Positions 25,709 to 35,118 of a stretch of DNA of 64,000 bases are shown piece after piece. The stretch covers positions 1 through 64,000 of the forward strand of contig NZ_QMIM01000010.1 of assembly GCF_003287355.1 (NCBI RefSeq), in the 5' to 3' direction. The position numbers and the translations under genes are program-made. The notes under the pieces are model-generated. The model worked only from the letters and a program-made list of their open reading frames with translations. It did not search any database and had not been told where the DNA came from. Each line of letters begins with the position of its first letter. Position 1 is the first letter of the stretch. Source of the DNA: Halorubrum sp. 48-1-W. Its GTDB lineage: Archaea > Halobacteriota > Halobacteria > Halobacteriales > Haloferacaceae.

Positions 25709-25958
25709 GATATCGCCCGTCCGGCGGTGTCGATCCATTACACGGTCGCACGATGGAGCGATGGGACCGAATAGTTTCGGGCAATAGAATATAAATAACA
25801 TGTAAAAATAACAGAATTCGTATACTTCTGTGATTCTATAATCGCATGACTGCGAGTAGTTCCCCGTTCTATATTGATAAATATAGTTACCATAAACGGA
25901 AGGTATAAATTAGTAATGACCCAACGAACGCGCATGGTGACGTTTGCCACGAGAAATT
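25709..25958. other. AT-rich divergent regulatory region
   Basis: The stretch between the Bat-type gene and the peptide-binding protein holds no gene. From about 25780 it is strikingly AT-rich for this genome. GTATAAATTA near 25905-25914 is the best plus-strand TATA and would leave about 25 leader bases before the ATG at 25959. CTATAT-TGATAA-ATATAG near 25871-25888 can form a hairpin. Confidence 0.5.
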
Positions 25959-27692
25959 ATGTCAGATAAGAATACAACGAGTCCATCGATCTCCGACGTC
26001 GACGTCAGCCCTGCGGACCTCGAAGGTCCCAAAGTCGATCGTCGAACCGCAGTGAAGGTGTTCGGCGCGGCGGGGATGGGTGCGCTCGCCGGCTGTTCCG
26101 GAGGCGGTGGCGGCGACGGGAGCGGCGACGACGGGAGCGACGACGACGGGAGCGACGACGACGGGAGCGGCGACGACGGGAGCGGCGACGACGGCTCGGA
26201 CCGGTACGGCGGTCGCCTCAAAGCGGCGTGGTGGACCGGCGACATCAGCAACCTCGACCCGGCATACATCAGTACGGGGATCTACTTCCAGCTCTCGGTC
26301 AACATCTTCAACGGGCTCGTCATGGCCAACGAGAACCTGGAGATCGTTCCCGACCTGGCGACGGACTGGACCGTCGAGGACGACGGAACGAGGATGGTTT
26401 TCGACCTCCGTGACGACGTGTCGTTCCACAACGGGGACCACTTCACGGCCGAGGACGTCAAGTACACGATCGAACGGAACATCGAGCGGGAGGCACCCCA
26501 CAACCTGGAGAACGAACTCATCGCAGTCGAGGACGGAGCGGTCGAGGTCGTCGACGACTACACGGTCGCGTTGAATTGGGAGGCGCCGCTCGCGTCCGCG
26601 CTCGCGCTCCTCACCGCAGGTCCGGGGCGTGCGGCGACGATCGTGAACCGGACCGCGTTCGAGGAGATGGGTGCCGAAGAGTACAACCTCGAACCCGTCG
26701 GCACCGGGCCGTTCCAGGTCGAGAGCCACGACACGGGATCGGAGATAATCCTCGACGGGTTCGACGACTACTTCAGGGAGGACGAGGACGGCAACTCGCT
26801 CCCGTACCTCGACGGCGTCGACGTCAGTCTGATCCCCGAGCCCGGAACCGTCGTGAACACCCTCCAGTCCGGCGACATCCAGTTCACGAACCTCCTCCCG
26901 TTGGGGAACATCAACGAGGTTGAGGACAGTCCGGATGCCGGTGTCAGCAGTACGATCGGGAACACGTGGGCCGGCGTGATCTTCAACCACGCTCGCGAGC
27001 CGTTCGACGCCGTCGAGACGCGACTCGGCATCGCGAAGGCCATCGACAACGAGGCGTTCGTCGAGTCCGCGTACTTCAACTACGGCGTCGCGAACCCCGG
27101 CGTCTTCTCGCCCAGCCCCGAGTGGATCTGGCGAGAGCCCGACGAGAAACCGGACGACCAGGCCTACGCACCCGAGGAAGCACAGGAGCTGTTGGAGGAG
27201 GGCGGCGCGATGGACACCACCATCAGCATCCTCGCGAACCCGGAGAACCTGCGCGCCTCGCGGGTCCTGAACCAGCAGTTGAACGCGGTCGGTCTGGATT
27301 CCGAAGTCGATCAGGTGACCTCCGCGACGTTCTGGGAGCGGTTCGACTTCGACGGCGACTTCGACATCCTGCTCAGCGGGAGCGTCGACAAGCCCGACCC
27401 CGAGGAGTCGATCTGGAACTTCTTCCGGCTACCCGACGAGGACGGCGTCTGGAACTGGGCACAGTACCGCAACCAAGAGGTCCACGACCTCCTCGGCGAA
27501 CAGCGCCGTCAGATCGACCAGGAGGAGCGCCGTGAAACGCTCTGGGAGATCGAGGACATCCTCATCCGTGAGGCTGCCTCCGGGTTCATCGGTCACCAGG
27601 AGGACGTCTGTGGGATCCGTGACGAGGTGAAGGGCTTCGTCCACATCCCCGCGTTCGTCCGGAAGTTCGAACCGGTGTGGTTGGATGAATAG
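25959..27692 (+). CDS. Peptide ABC transporter substrate-binding lipoprotein
   Basis: The 577-residue protein is a family 5 extracellular binding protein for dipeptides or oligopeptides. A twin-arginine-type start (VDRRTAVKVFGAAGMGALAG) leads to the lipobox cysteine in AGCSGG. A repetitive Gly/Asp/Ser linker of about 30 residues follows, then the binding domain with NLDPAYISTGIYF and FDLRDDVSFHNGDHFTAEDV, the typical family-5 signature. The ATG at 25959 starts the signal. It is the first gene of a five-gene transport operon and is followed by peptidases, which supports peptide as substrate. Confidence 0.92.
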   Translation: MSDKNTTSPSISDVDVSPADLEGPKVDRRTAVKVFGAAGMGALAGCSGGGGGDGSGDDGSDDDGSDDDGSGDDGSGDDGSDRYGGRLKAAWWTGDISNLDPAYISTGIYFQLSVNIFNGLVMANENLEIVPDLATDWTVEDDGTRMVFDLRDDVSFHNGDHFTAEDVKYTIERNIEREAPHNLENELIAVEDGAVEVVDDYTVALNWEAPLASALALLTAGPGRAATIVNRTAFEEMGAEEYNLEPVGTGPFQVESHDTGSEIILDGFDDYFREDEDGNSLPYLDGVDVSLIPEPGTVVNTLQSGDIQFTNLLPLGNINEVEDSPDAGVSSTIGNTWAGVIFNHAREPFDAVETRLGIAKAIDNEAFVESAYFNYGVANPGVFSPSPEWIWREPDEKPDDQAYAPEEAQELLEEGGAMDTTISILANPENLRASRVLNQQLNAVGLDSEVDQVTSATFWERFDFDGDFDILLSGSVDKPDPEESIWNFFRLPDEDGVWNWAQYRNQEVHDLLGEQRRQIDQEERRETLWEIEDILIREAASGFIGHQEDVCGIRDEVKGFVHIPAFVRKFEPVWLDE

Positions 27693-27711
27693 GACGCTCC
27701 GTGACCGCTAA

Positions 27712-28671
27712 ATGAAGAAGTACATCGCCAAACGCGTCCTCAACGCGCTGTTCGTCGTTTGGCTGGTGGCGACCGTGGTGTTCTTCGGCCTGCGGGCCAT
27801 CCCCGGCGGGCCCGTTCGGACGATGTTGGGTGCCGAGGCCACCGAGGAGGCGGTAAACCGGATGCGTGCGGAACTGGGCCTGGACCAGCCTCTCTACGTC
27901 CAGTACGCCGAGTGGATGCTCGACCTGATAACGCTGGACCTCGGACAGAGCCTCACCTCAGGCGAACAGATCAGCGTGATGATGGCGAGCGCCGTCCCGC
28001 GGACGCTCTCGATAGCGCTGATCGGGGTCGTCGTCGGGCTCGGGATCGCGCTCCCGACCGGAATAATCAGCGCGACCCGGAAGGGACAGCGGTCAGACTA
28101 CGTCGCGACCGTCGCTGCCTTCCTCGGCCTCTCGATGCCGGCGTTCTTCATCGGCATCCTATTGGCGCTCGTCTTCGGCGTCTGGTGGGGTGTCCTCCCG
28201 ATCGTCGGATACGCCCCGTTACAGGAGGACGGGATCGTCGAGTGGTTCCGTCGGATCCTCCTCCCCGGGATCTCCGTCGGCGTTCCGTACGCGGCCGTCG
28301 TGATGCGGATGACCCGCTCGTCTCTGCTCGAAGTGCTCGATGCGGAGTACATGAAGACGGCGAAGGCGAAGGGCGTCGGTCGAACCACGAGGTTGTACAA
28401 ACACGCGATGCAGAACGCGCTCATCCCGGTGGTTACCGTCGCCGGGATCCAGATCGCGCTCGTGCTCGTCGGGAGCGTCACCGTCGAGCTCGTCTTCGGT
28501 ATTCAGGGGATCGGTCGGCTCCTCGTCGACGCGATCCTCGACCGCAACTATCCGGTCACTCAGTCGGTGATCCTCCTCGTCGCGGCGATCATGGTATTCA
28601 TGAACCTCACAGTCGACATCATATACACGTTCCTCGATCCGCGGATCCGCTACGGAGATGAGGCGTCATGA
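27712..28671 (+). CDS. Peptide ABC transporter permease (DppB type)
   Basis: This first membrane subunit of the peptide importer has 319 residues and six hydrophobic segments. The start (MKKYIAKRVLNALFVVWLVA) is typical of DppB/OppB. The EAA loop, where the ATPases dock, reads YMKTAKAKGVGRTTRLYKHA near residue 220. It lies 19 bases after the binding-protein gene and overlaps the second permease by four bases. Confidence 0.93.
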   Translation: MKKYIAKRVLNALFVVWLVATVVFFGLRAIPGGPVRTMLGAEATEEAVNRMRAELGLDQPLYVQYAEWMLDLITLDLGQSLTSGEQISVMMASAVPRTLSIALIGVVVGLGIALPTGIISATRKGQRSDYVATVAAFLGLSMPAFFIGILLALVFGVWWGVLPIVGYAPLQEDGIVEWFRRILLPGISVGVPYAAVVMRMTRSSLLEVLDAEYMKTAKAKGVGRTTRLYKHAMQNALIPVVTVAGIQIALVLVGSVTVELVFGIQGIGRLLVDAILDRNYPVTQSVILLVAAIMVFMNLTVDIIYTFLDPRIRYGDEAS

Positions 28672-29678
28672 GCAACGACCACACCACGTCCGGCCGGTCG
28701 GACTCGGGCGCGCTCGACCCCGACGAGCGGGAACGGATCGCTCGTCGGTATCGTGACGAATCGCCGGTCGACTCGACCGAGAACAGGGGCGTGTATCGCC
28801 GGATACGCGACCAGCTCCTCTCCGACAAGAAGGCGATCTTCGGCGCGACGATGGTGCTCCTGTTCGTCTTCACGGCGATCTTCGCGCCGATGATCGCGCC
28901 GTACGAACAGGACGACACGTTCGGGATAAACCAGGGGCCGAACAGCTACTCCGAGAGCGACGTCGACGGCGACGGCGAGATGGACCGCGTGTGGCACGTG
29001 CTCGGGACGGACTCGTTCGGTCACGACCTGTTCACCCGGATCGTCTTCGGGGCGCGGATCTCGCTTCTGGTCGCGCTGACGACCGTGGCGTTCGCGTTCA
29101 CCGTGGGGACGGCGATCGGGTTGATAGCCGGCTATTACGGCGGCCTGATCGACGAGTTGCTGATGCGGTACGTCGACTTCCAGTGGGCGTTCCCCTCGAT
29201 CATCCTCGCTGCGGGGCTGATCGCGTTCCTCGGCGGGCTCGGCGTGACCAATGTGGTGATCGCGATCGGGGTCGCCTTCATCGACGACTTCGCCCGACTG
29301 GTTCGGGGGGAAGTGCTGTCGATACGTGAGGAGGAGTACGTCCTCGCCGCCCGGGCGATCGGGACGAGCGACCGGCGGATCATGACCAAGGAGATCCTCC
29401 CCAACGCCGTCGCGCCGATCATCGTCCAGATGACGCTCATGATCCCGCTCGCGATCATCGCAGAGGCGGCGCTCTCCTTCCTCGGTCTCGGGGTCAAACC
29501 CACGACGCCGACCTGGGGGCTGTTGCTCGCGGAGGGGCGGCAGTACATCAACCAGGCGTGGTGGATCAGCGTCTTCCCCGGCCTGGCGATCATGGTCGTC
29601 GTGTTGGCGTTCAACATGTTCGGCGATAGCCTCCGGGACGCCTTCGACGTCAAGCAATCGGAGGTCTCGGAGAAATGA
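28668..29678 (+). CDS. Peptide ABC transporter permease (DppC type)
   Basis: This second membrane subunit has 336 residues. The N-terminal 45 residues are hydrophilic, then comes the DppC/OppC-type start (LLSDKKAIFGATMVLLFVFT). GTDSFGHDLFTRIVFGARIS and the EAA loop YVLAARAIGTSDRRIMTKEI are family landmarks. It overlaps both neighbours by four bases (ATGA), so translation is coupled. Confidence 0.93.
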   Translation: MSNDHTTSGRSDSGALDPDERERIARRYRDESPVDSTENRGVYRRIRDQLLSDKKAIFGATMVLLFVFTAIFAPMIAPYEQDDTFGINQGPNSYSESDVDGDGEMDRVWHVLGTDSFGHDLFTRIVFGARISLLVALTTVAFAFTVGTAIGLIAGYYGGLIDELLMRYVDFQWAFPSIILAAGLIAFLGGLGVTNVVIAIGVAFIDDFARLVRGEVLSIREEEYVLAARAIGTSDRRIMTKEILPNAVAPIIVQMTLMIPLAIIAEAALSFLGLGVKPTTPTWGLLLAEGRQYINQAWWISVFPGLAIMVVVLAFNMFGDSLRDAFDVKQSEVSEK

Positions 29679-30721
29679 CGATGCTGGAGATACGGAACCT
29701 ACGGACGGAGTTCGAGACACAGCGCGGGACGGTCACCGCCGTCAACGGCGTCGACTTACACATCGACAACGGCGAGATCGTCGGGCTCGTCGGCGAGAGC
29801 GGGAGCGGAAAGAGCGTCCTCGCACAGAGCGTGATGCGGCTCGTGGAGGACCCAGGCGAGGTCACCGCGGACGAGCTACTGTTCAAGGGCGAACCGCTGC
29901 TCGAGAAGTCCGAAGCGGAGATGACGGCGATCCGCGGCAACGAGATCTCGATGGTGTTCCAGGACCCGATGAACAGCCTCAACCCGACGATCACCGTCGG
30001 GGAACAGATCGCGGAGACCGTCCGGCTCCATCAGGACGTCGGGGAATCGGTCTCGCTTTCGGCAGAGATGAAACGAAAGATAATCGGCGCTTCGAAGGCG
30101 AGCGAGTCGTGGCGCCGGGCGATCGAGATGCTCGAGTCCGTTCAGATACCGCATCCTGAGAGCCGCGCGACGGATTACCCTCACGAGTTCAGCGGCGGGA
30201 TGCGCCAGCGCGCGATGATCGCGATCGCGCTCTCGTGTGAGCCCGATCTCTTGATCGCCGACGAGCCGACGACGGCGCTCGACGTGACGATCCAGGCGCA
30301 GATCCTCGAGGAGTTACACGACATCCTCGAGGTGTTCGATACCTCCATCCTGCTCATCACGCACGACCTGGCGGTCGTCGCCGAGACGTGTGACAGGGTG
30401 AACGTCATGTACGCCGGGGAGATGGTCGAACGGGCGACCGCTCGGGATCTGTTCGAGAACCCACAGCACCCGTACACGCAGGCGCTTCTCGCGAGCACTC
30501 CGCAGGTCGAGACGGCGGTAGACGAGCTGAAACCCATCCCGGGGACCGTCCCCGAACCGATCGACATCCCGTACGCGTGCCACTTCGCGCCGCGGTGTCC
30601 GGAGGCCAAAGAGGAGTGTTTCGAGGTCGACCCCGCGTTCAGACGCGTCGGTAGCGAGGGCCACGAGGCGGCGTGTATCCGCCGTGAGCCGGTGGACGGC
30701 GAGGTGATCGAGAATGAGTGA
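29675..30721 (+). CDS. Peptide ABC transporter ATP-binding protein (DppD type)
   Basis: The 348-residue ATPase subunit has Walker A GESGSGKS, signature [15 protein letters not shown] and Walker [13 protein letters not shown]. The C-terminal oligopeptide-transporter domain has the Cys pattern [14 protein letters not shown], which in relatives binds an iron-sulfur cluster. It overlaps the DppC-type gene by four bases and the next ATPase by eight. Confidence 0.94.
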   Translation: MTMLEIRNLRTEFETQRGTVTAVNGVDLHIDNGEIVGLVGESGSGKSVLAQSVMRLVEDPGEVTADELLFKGEPLLEKSEAEMTAIRGNEISMVFQDPMNSLNPTITVGEQIAETVRLHQDVGESVSLSAEMKRKIIGASKASESWRRAIEMLESVQIPHPESRATDYPHEFSGGMRQRAMIAIALSCEPDLLIADEPTTALDVTIQAQILEELHDILEVFDTSILLITHDLAVVAETCDRVNVMYAGEMVERATARDLFENPQHPYTQALLASTPQVETAVDELKPIPGTVPEPIDIPYACHFAPRCPEAKEECFEVDPAFRRVGSEGHEAACIRREPVDGEVIENE

Positions 30722-32081
30722 AACCGATACGACGGACGTCGGAACGGGGAGAACGGACCGAGACTCGAACGACGGCCCACTGCTCGAAGCGGCCGGACTG
30801 AAGAAGTACTTCGACCAGTCGGACGGGATGATCGACCGGCTCCTCGGTCCCGCCTCGAAGGTGAAGGCCGTCGACGGCGTCGACTTCGAACTCGGCCGAC
30901 AGGAGACGGTCGCGGTCGTCGGCGAGTCCGGCTGTGGGAAGAGCACGCTCGGGAAAACGCTCCTCAACCTCCACGACCCGACGGGCGGGGAGGTCCGGCT
31001 GGACGGGACCGAGATCGGCGGCCTCTCCGACAAGGAGATGCTCCCGTACCGCAAGGAGATCCAGATGATCTTCCAGGACCCGCTCGCGTCGTTGAACCCG
31101 CGCCAGACCGTCGGTGACATCATCAAGGCCCCGTTAGAGGTCCACGGTATCGGCGAGGACGACGCGGACCGGACGGAGCGCGTGCGGTCGTTGCTCGACC
31201 GGGTGGGGCTCTCCCCCGACTACTTGGAGCGGTACCCGCACCAGTTCAGCGGGGGCCAACAACAGCGGATCGGGATCGCCCGGGCGCTGGCGTTGGAACC
31301 GCGGGTCCTGATCGCCGACGAGCCGGTGAGCGCCCTGGACGTCTCGGTCCAGGCACAGATACTCAACCTCCTCAGCACGTTCCAGGAAGAGTTCGGGCTG
31401 TCGATCCTGTTCATCACCCACGACCTCAGCGTGGTTCGGTACATCGCCGACCGGGTCCTGGTAATGTACTTGGGCGAGATCGTCGAGTCCGCGCCGGTGG
31501 ACGAACTGTTCGAGAGCCCACAGCACCCCTACACGCAGTCGCTCCTCTCGTCGGTGCCGCGGATCGACCCGGAGGAGCGGTCCGACCGGATCACGCTTCG
31601 GGGCGTGGTGCCGTCGCCGATGGACCCGCCCAGTGGGTGTCGGTTCCACACGCGATGTCCGGTCGTCATCCCGCCCGAGGATTGGCCCGGCACCGAGGAG
31701 GCGTTCCGGTTCGCCTTCCGGTTCCGGAACCAACTGCTCTCGGGGGAAATCGACGTCGAGAACATCGAGACGCACCTCGAGGCGACGAGCGGTCGCGCGA
31801 CGACGGAGGCGGTCGCGAACGAAGTGATCGCGGACGCCTACCCCGGATCGCCGGCGGACCTCCCCGAGGGGAAACGGGACGCGATCGAGTCCGCGGCGAC
31901 CGCGCTCGTGGAGGGGGACGAGGAGGAGGCCGGGTCGATCGTCTCCGAGGCGTTCCCCTCGCCGTGTGAACGGCGGACGCCGACCGAACACCGACACGCG
32001 AGCGATCACGCCGTGCGCTGTCACCGACTCGACCCGTCGGCGCCCGGACGGCCTCAGCGGATCGGGGCGGACGACAGTTAG
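30714..32081 (+). CDS. Peptide ABC transporter ATP-binding protein (DppF type)
   Basis: The second ATPase has Walker A GESGCGKS, signature [15 protein letters not shown], Walker [12 protein letters not shown] and the Cys-containing segment GCRFHTRCP. At 455 residues it is over 100 residues longer than bacterial DppF. The extra C-terminal part is acidic and ends with a further Cys/His-containing stretch ([20 protein letters not shown]), an extension known from haloarchaeal relatives. The last four bases overlap the convergent Xaa-Pro peptidase gene. Confidence 0.93.
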   Translation: MSETDTTDVGTGRTDRDSNDGPLLEAAGLKKYFDQSDGMIDRLLGPASKVKAVDGVDFELGRQETVAVVGESGCGKSTLGKTLLNLHDPTGGEVRLDGTEIGGLSDKEMLPYRKEIQMIFQDPLASLNPRQTVGDIIKAPLEVHGIGEDDADRTERVRSLLDRVGLSPDYLERYPHQFSGGQQQRIGIARALALEPRVLIADEPVSALDVSVQAQILNLLSTFQEEFGLSILFITHDLSVVRYIADRVLVMYLGEIVESAPVDELFESPQHPYTQSLLSSVPRIDPEERSDRITLRGVVPSPMDPPSGCRFHTRCPVVIPPEDWPGTEEAFRFAFRFRNQLLSGEIDVENIETHLEATSGRATTEAVANEVIADAYPGSPADLPEGKRDAIESAATALVEGDEEEAGSIVSEAFPSPCERRTPTEHRHASDHAVRCHRLDPSAPGRPQRIGADDS

Positions 32082-33247
32082 GACGAGTCGGCGGCTCGCG
32101 GCGTCAGCGAGAGCGGGTAGTCGACGAGGTTCTCGAACCCGTCACGGGTGACCACGACGAGGTCCTCGAGGCGGACGCCGCCCCGGTCGGGGTCGTACAC
32201 GCCCGGTTCGACCGTCACCACGTGACCGGGCCGTAGCTCGCGCTCGTCGGTCAGTCCCGGTCCCTCGTGGAGGCTGACCCCGATCCCGTGGCCGACGCCG
32301 TGATAGAAGCCTGTCGAGACGTCACCGACGCCGTATCCGGCGTCCGAGAGCACGTCCGAGGCGGCCTCGTGAACCGCAGCCGCGCGGACGCCGGCCCCCG
32401 AGTCGAGGACGGACATCGCCGCCTCCCTGGCGTCGAGGACCGCGTCGTAGGCGGTCTCGACCCACGGGTCGGGCGAGCCCACCGTGAACGTCCGCGTGAC
32501 GTCCCCGTAGTACCCGTGTGGACCCCGCGGCGAGAGGTCTATCAGGACCGACTCTCCCGGGCGTATCTCGTCGGTTCCCGTGAAGTGGAGGTCGGCACAC
32601 GTCGACCCCGCGCCGATGACGGAGTACCCGGACGGGTCCACGCCCTGCCGGGAGAGTTCGGCGTTGATCTCGCGACGGAGGACTTCGGTCGTCAACACGT
32701 CCCCGTTCCAGCGTGTCACGTCGCCGTCGACGGTGGCCTCGGCGAGGACGGCCTCGGCGCGTGCCAGCCCGCGTTGTGCCGCGCGCTCGACCGATTCCAG
32801 GCACCGTTGCTCCGGTTCGGTCTTGCGCTCGCGCGCGCTTTCGACCGCACTCGTCGTGACGACCTCGTACCCCGCCTTCGAGAGTCGGACGTACGCGTCG
32901 TGGCGGATCGCGGGCGGAACCGCGACCGGCCTCTCGACCTCGCGGTCCTCGAGAACCGCGAGCACGGCGTCGACCGGGTCGGGGTCCGACCGGTCGCCGT
33001 ACCCCACGACGGTCGCCCCCGGGAACTCCCGCTCCGCCTGTTCGTCGAAGAGGGACGGCGGGAAGAGCAGGGCGTCGCCGTCGTGGTACGCGAACGCGTA
33101 CGGTCGATCGGGCCCCGAGAACCGCGTGAGGTACCTGAGGTCGTCGTCGAACCGGTCGGCGACGTGGACGAACGCCTCGGCGTTCGCGTCGGTCAACGTC
33201 TCGGCCAGGAAGCCGTACTCCGTCTCAGGGTCGTCCGGATGGTCCAT
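32078..33247 (-). CDS. M24-family Xaa-Pro peptidase-like protein
   Basis: The 389-residue protein has a creatinase-like N-terminal domain and a C-terminal pita-bread domain. The metal ligands are visible as [20 protein letters not shown] (two Asp), [17 protein letters not shown] (His), [10 protein letters not shown] (Glu) and [11 protein letters not shown] (Glu). Such enzymes cut Xaa-Pro dipeptides or related bonds. The ATG at 33247 is chosen because ATATAAA at 33271-33277 is exactly 27 bases upstream; an ATG five codons earlier is too close to that box. Its place beside the peptide importer suggests a role in using imported peptides. Confidence 0.9.
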   Translation of the reverse strand: MDHPDDPETEYGFLAETLTDANAEAFVHVADRFDDDLRYLTRFSGPDRPYAFAYHDGDALLFPPSLFDEQAEREFPGATVVGYGDRSDPDPVDAVLAVLEDREVERPVAVPPAIRHDAYVRLSKAGYEVVTTSAVESARERKTEPEQRCLESVERAAQRGLARAEAVLAEATVDGDVTRWNGDVLTTEVLRREINAELSRQGVDPSGYSVIGAGSTCADLHFTGTDEIRPGESVLIDLSPRGPHGYYGDVTRTFTVGSPDPWVETAYDAVLDAREAAMSVLDSGAGVRAAAVHEAASDVLSDAGYGVGDVSTGFYHGVGHGIGVSLHEGPGLTDERELRPGHVVTVEPGVYDPDRGGVRLEDLVVVTRDGFENLVDYPLSLTPRAADSS

Positions 33248-33283
33248 ACGAACACGGAGCATGACGCCCGATATAAACGCACC

Positions 33284-34189
33284 TCACTCGAGCCGTTCCG
33301 TGAGGTACGTCTCGACCGTCCCGTAGTGTTCCTCCGGTTGCTCCCAGAACGGCATGTGGCTGCTCGAGTCGAACTCGACCAACCGCGAGTCGGGGAGCCG
33401 GTCGTCGATCCCCACAGCGATCTCCGGGTCGATCTCGTCGTGTGTCCCGGTGAGCACGAGCGTCGGTACGTCGATCGTCCCGAGTTCGTCACGCACGTCC
33501 CAGCCGCGGAGCCGGGCCGTCTCCGTCAGGACGTACTCGTTCGGCCCCCACATCAGCCCGTACACGTCGGTGTTGACGTTCTCCAGGGTGTGTTCGACCG
33601 CACGCGGGTACTCCTCGAGCCGACAGACGTGGGCACGGTAGACGTCGTCGAGCGCGTCGAGGTACGCGGGCGCGTCGTAGGCACGCCTCGCCTCGTGTTC
33701 CTCGACCACGTCGAGCCGTTCCGACGGGAGGTCCTCGGCGCGGCTCCGCATCGACCGGTACGCGGACGCGGTGTCCGCGAGCGTGTTGGCCAGCACCAGC
33801 CCGGACAGGTGCTCGCCGTACTCGAGCGCGTACTCGAGCGCGAGCATCCCGCCCCACGACTGGCCGTACACGACGAACCGGTCGGGCTCGAGCTCGCGGC
33901 GGACGGCTTCGACCTCCTCGCGGTACGCCTCCACGGTGTACCCGTCGAAGTCGCCGGGGGCGGGCCCACTCGACCGTCCGACGCCGAACTGGTCGTACAG
34001 CACGACGCTCAACTCGTCCGACCCGTGTCGCGAGAGCGGGAGGAGGTAGTCGTGGGGCATGCCGGGGCCCCCGTGGAGCGCGAGCATGACGTCGTCGCCG
34101 TCGCCGAACCGGCGAAAGTACAGTTCCTTGTGGTCGACGGAGAGGTACCCCTCCGCGTGCGGCCGTTCCAGGTACTCGGACGTCGTCAT
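33284..34189 (-). CDS. Proline iminopeptidase-like alpha/beta hydrolase
   Basis: The 301-residue protein matches the S33 proline iminopeptidase family, which removes N-terminal proline. ALHGGPGMPHDYL is the oxyanion-hole region and VVYGQSWGGMLALEYAL holds the nucleophilic serine. VLTGTHDEIDPE carries the catalytic Asp region and DSSSHMPFWEQPEEH the catalytic His. It is on the same strand as the Xaa-Pro peptidase gene and 37 bases away from its start. A TATA-like ATATAT near 34224-34230 precedes it. The start at 34189 (MTTSEYLERPHAEGYL) fits the family. Confidence 0.9.
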   Translation of the reverse strand: MTTSEYLERPHAEGYLSVDHKELYFRRFGDGDDVMLALHGGPGMPHDYLLPLSRHGSDELSVVLYDQFGVGRSSGPAPGDFDGYTVEAYREEVEAVRRELEPDRFVVYGQSWGGMLALEYALEYGEHLSGLVLANTLADTASAYRSMRSRAEDLPSERLDVVEEHEARRAYDAPAYLDALDDVYRAHVCRLEEYPRAVEHTLENVNTDVYGLMWGPNEYVLTETARLRGWDVRDELGTIDVPTLVLTGTHDEIDPEIAVGIDDRLPDSRLVEFDSSSHMPFWEQPEEHYGTVETYLTERLE

Positions 34190-34263
34190 GGACGGATCGA
34201 GTGAACGGACGGGGGCGACGAAGCATATATCTGCCCCTCGCGGAAGACGGACGTCGCGGCTGG

Positions 34264-34341
34264 ACACCACGACCGCGACGCGGGGGAGGACACCACGACG
34301 CCGCGGCGGCGGAACACCACGGCCGCGACGCCACGGCGGGA
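34264..34341. repeat. Imperfect 24-26 bp tandem repeat after the DUF1028 gene
   Basis: Three GC-rich units each begin ACACCACG (34264, 34290, 34314). They end one base before the minus-strand stop of the DUF1028 gene. Confidence 0.65.
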
Positions 34342-35007
34342 CTAGTCGAAGATCCGCTCCTTCGAGTCCTCGCTGAAGCCGTCGCTGGCGTCGTATGCTG
34401 TCTCGTACACCCGACGGATCTCGGCGATGGGGTCGTCGGCGTGGTCGACGCGGAGGTCGTGGTACGCGGTCGTCTTCGGCGCGGACACACACACCGCAGC
34501 GGAGCTGTGTCCGCGCTTGTCGCCGCCGACCTCGACGCCGGCCGCGAGCGCGTCGATCAGGCGGGGAACGAGCCCGGCGTCGACGGCGTCGGCGGGCTCG
34601 GTCGCGAGGAACGCGTCGGCAGCGGCGGGGAGCGCCTCGGGGCCGGCGAGCATGTTGCCGGCGACGGTGACGCCCGCCTCGGGATACGTCTCGTCGCCCG
34701 ACCACGAGTCGGTCTCGTCGCCGGTGTACGCGAAGACGTCGCCGTCGGCGACGCCGTGAAGCTGGCGGAGTTCGCTGTGATCGTCCCGCTCGAGGACGCC
34801 CGAAAGCGCCTGCTCCAGCGGGACGTCCTCGAGGAGCGCGATGCCGCGGCGACCCAGCCGCACGTTGACGAACGCCTGGGTGCTGACGGCACCGCGACTG
34901 CTGACGTACGGGGCGAGCGCGCCCACCGCGGGCGCGTCGGTCGTCACTGCCACGCCGTACACCGTACCGGCGTCGGACTCCTCCTGGACGCAGATCGAGA
35001 ACGTCAT
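34342..35007 (-). CDS. DUF1028 family protein
   Basis: The 221-residue protein begins MTFSICVQEESDAGTVYGVA, followed by VGALAPYVSSRGAVSTQAFVN and GYETYPEAGVTVAGNML-like text near the middle, the pattern of DUF1028. The family is related to Ntn hydrolases, and its genes often accompany gamma-glutamyltransferase and peptide importers in bacteria. The same company is seen here. The activity is unknown; processing or hydrolysis of a gamma-glutamyl or peptide compound is inferred from the neighbourhood. It is divergent from gamma-glutamyltransferase. Confidence 0.88.
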   Translation of the reverse strand: MTFSICVQEESDAGTVYGVAVTTDAPAVGALAPYVSSRGAVSTQAFVNVRLGRRGIALLEDVPLEQALSGVLERDDHSELRQLHGVADGDVFAYTGDETDSWSGDETYPEAGVTVAGNMLAGPEALPAAADAFLATEPADAVDAGLVPRLIDALAAGVEVGGDKRGHSSAAVCVSAPKTTAYHDLRVDHADDPIAEIRRVYETAYDASDGFSEDSKERIFD

Positions 35008-35118
35008 ACGATCCTCTGTGACGGCCGTCGGTATAACGGTCACTCCGAAACTATCCGGTCGGGTTCGCCCGGAACAGTTCGGCTAGTTATTTAACCCAGT
35101 CCTCCGCCAACTGCTCGT

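Noticed and set aside
32267-34204. Very long open frame (645 codons) antisense to the two peptidase-like genes
   Set aside because: Long antisense frames arise from high GC at third positions. The minus-strand genes have complete family motifs and promoters.
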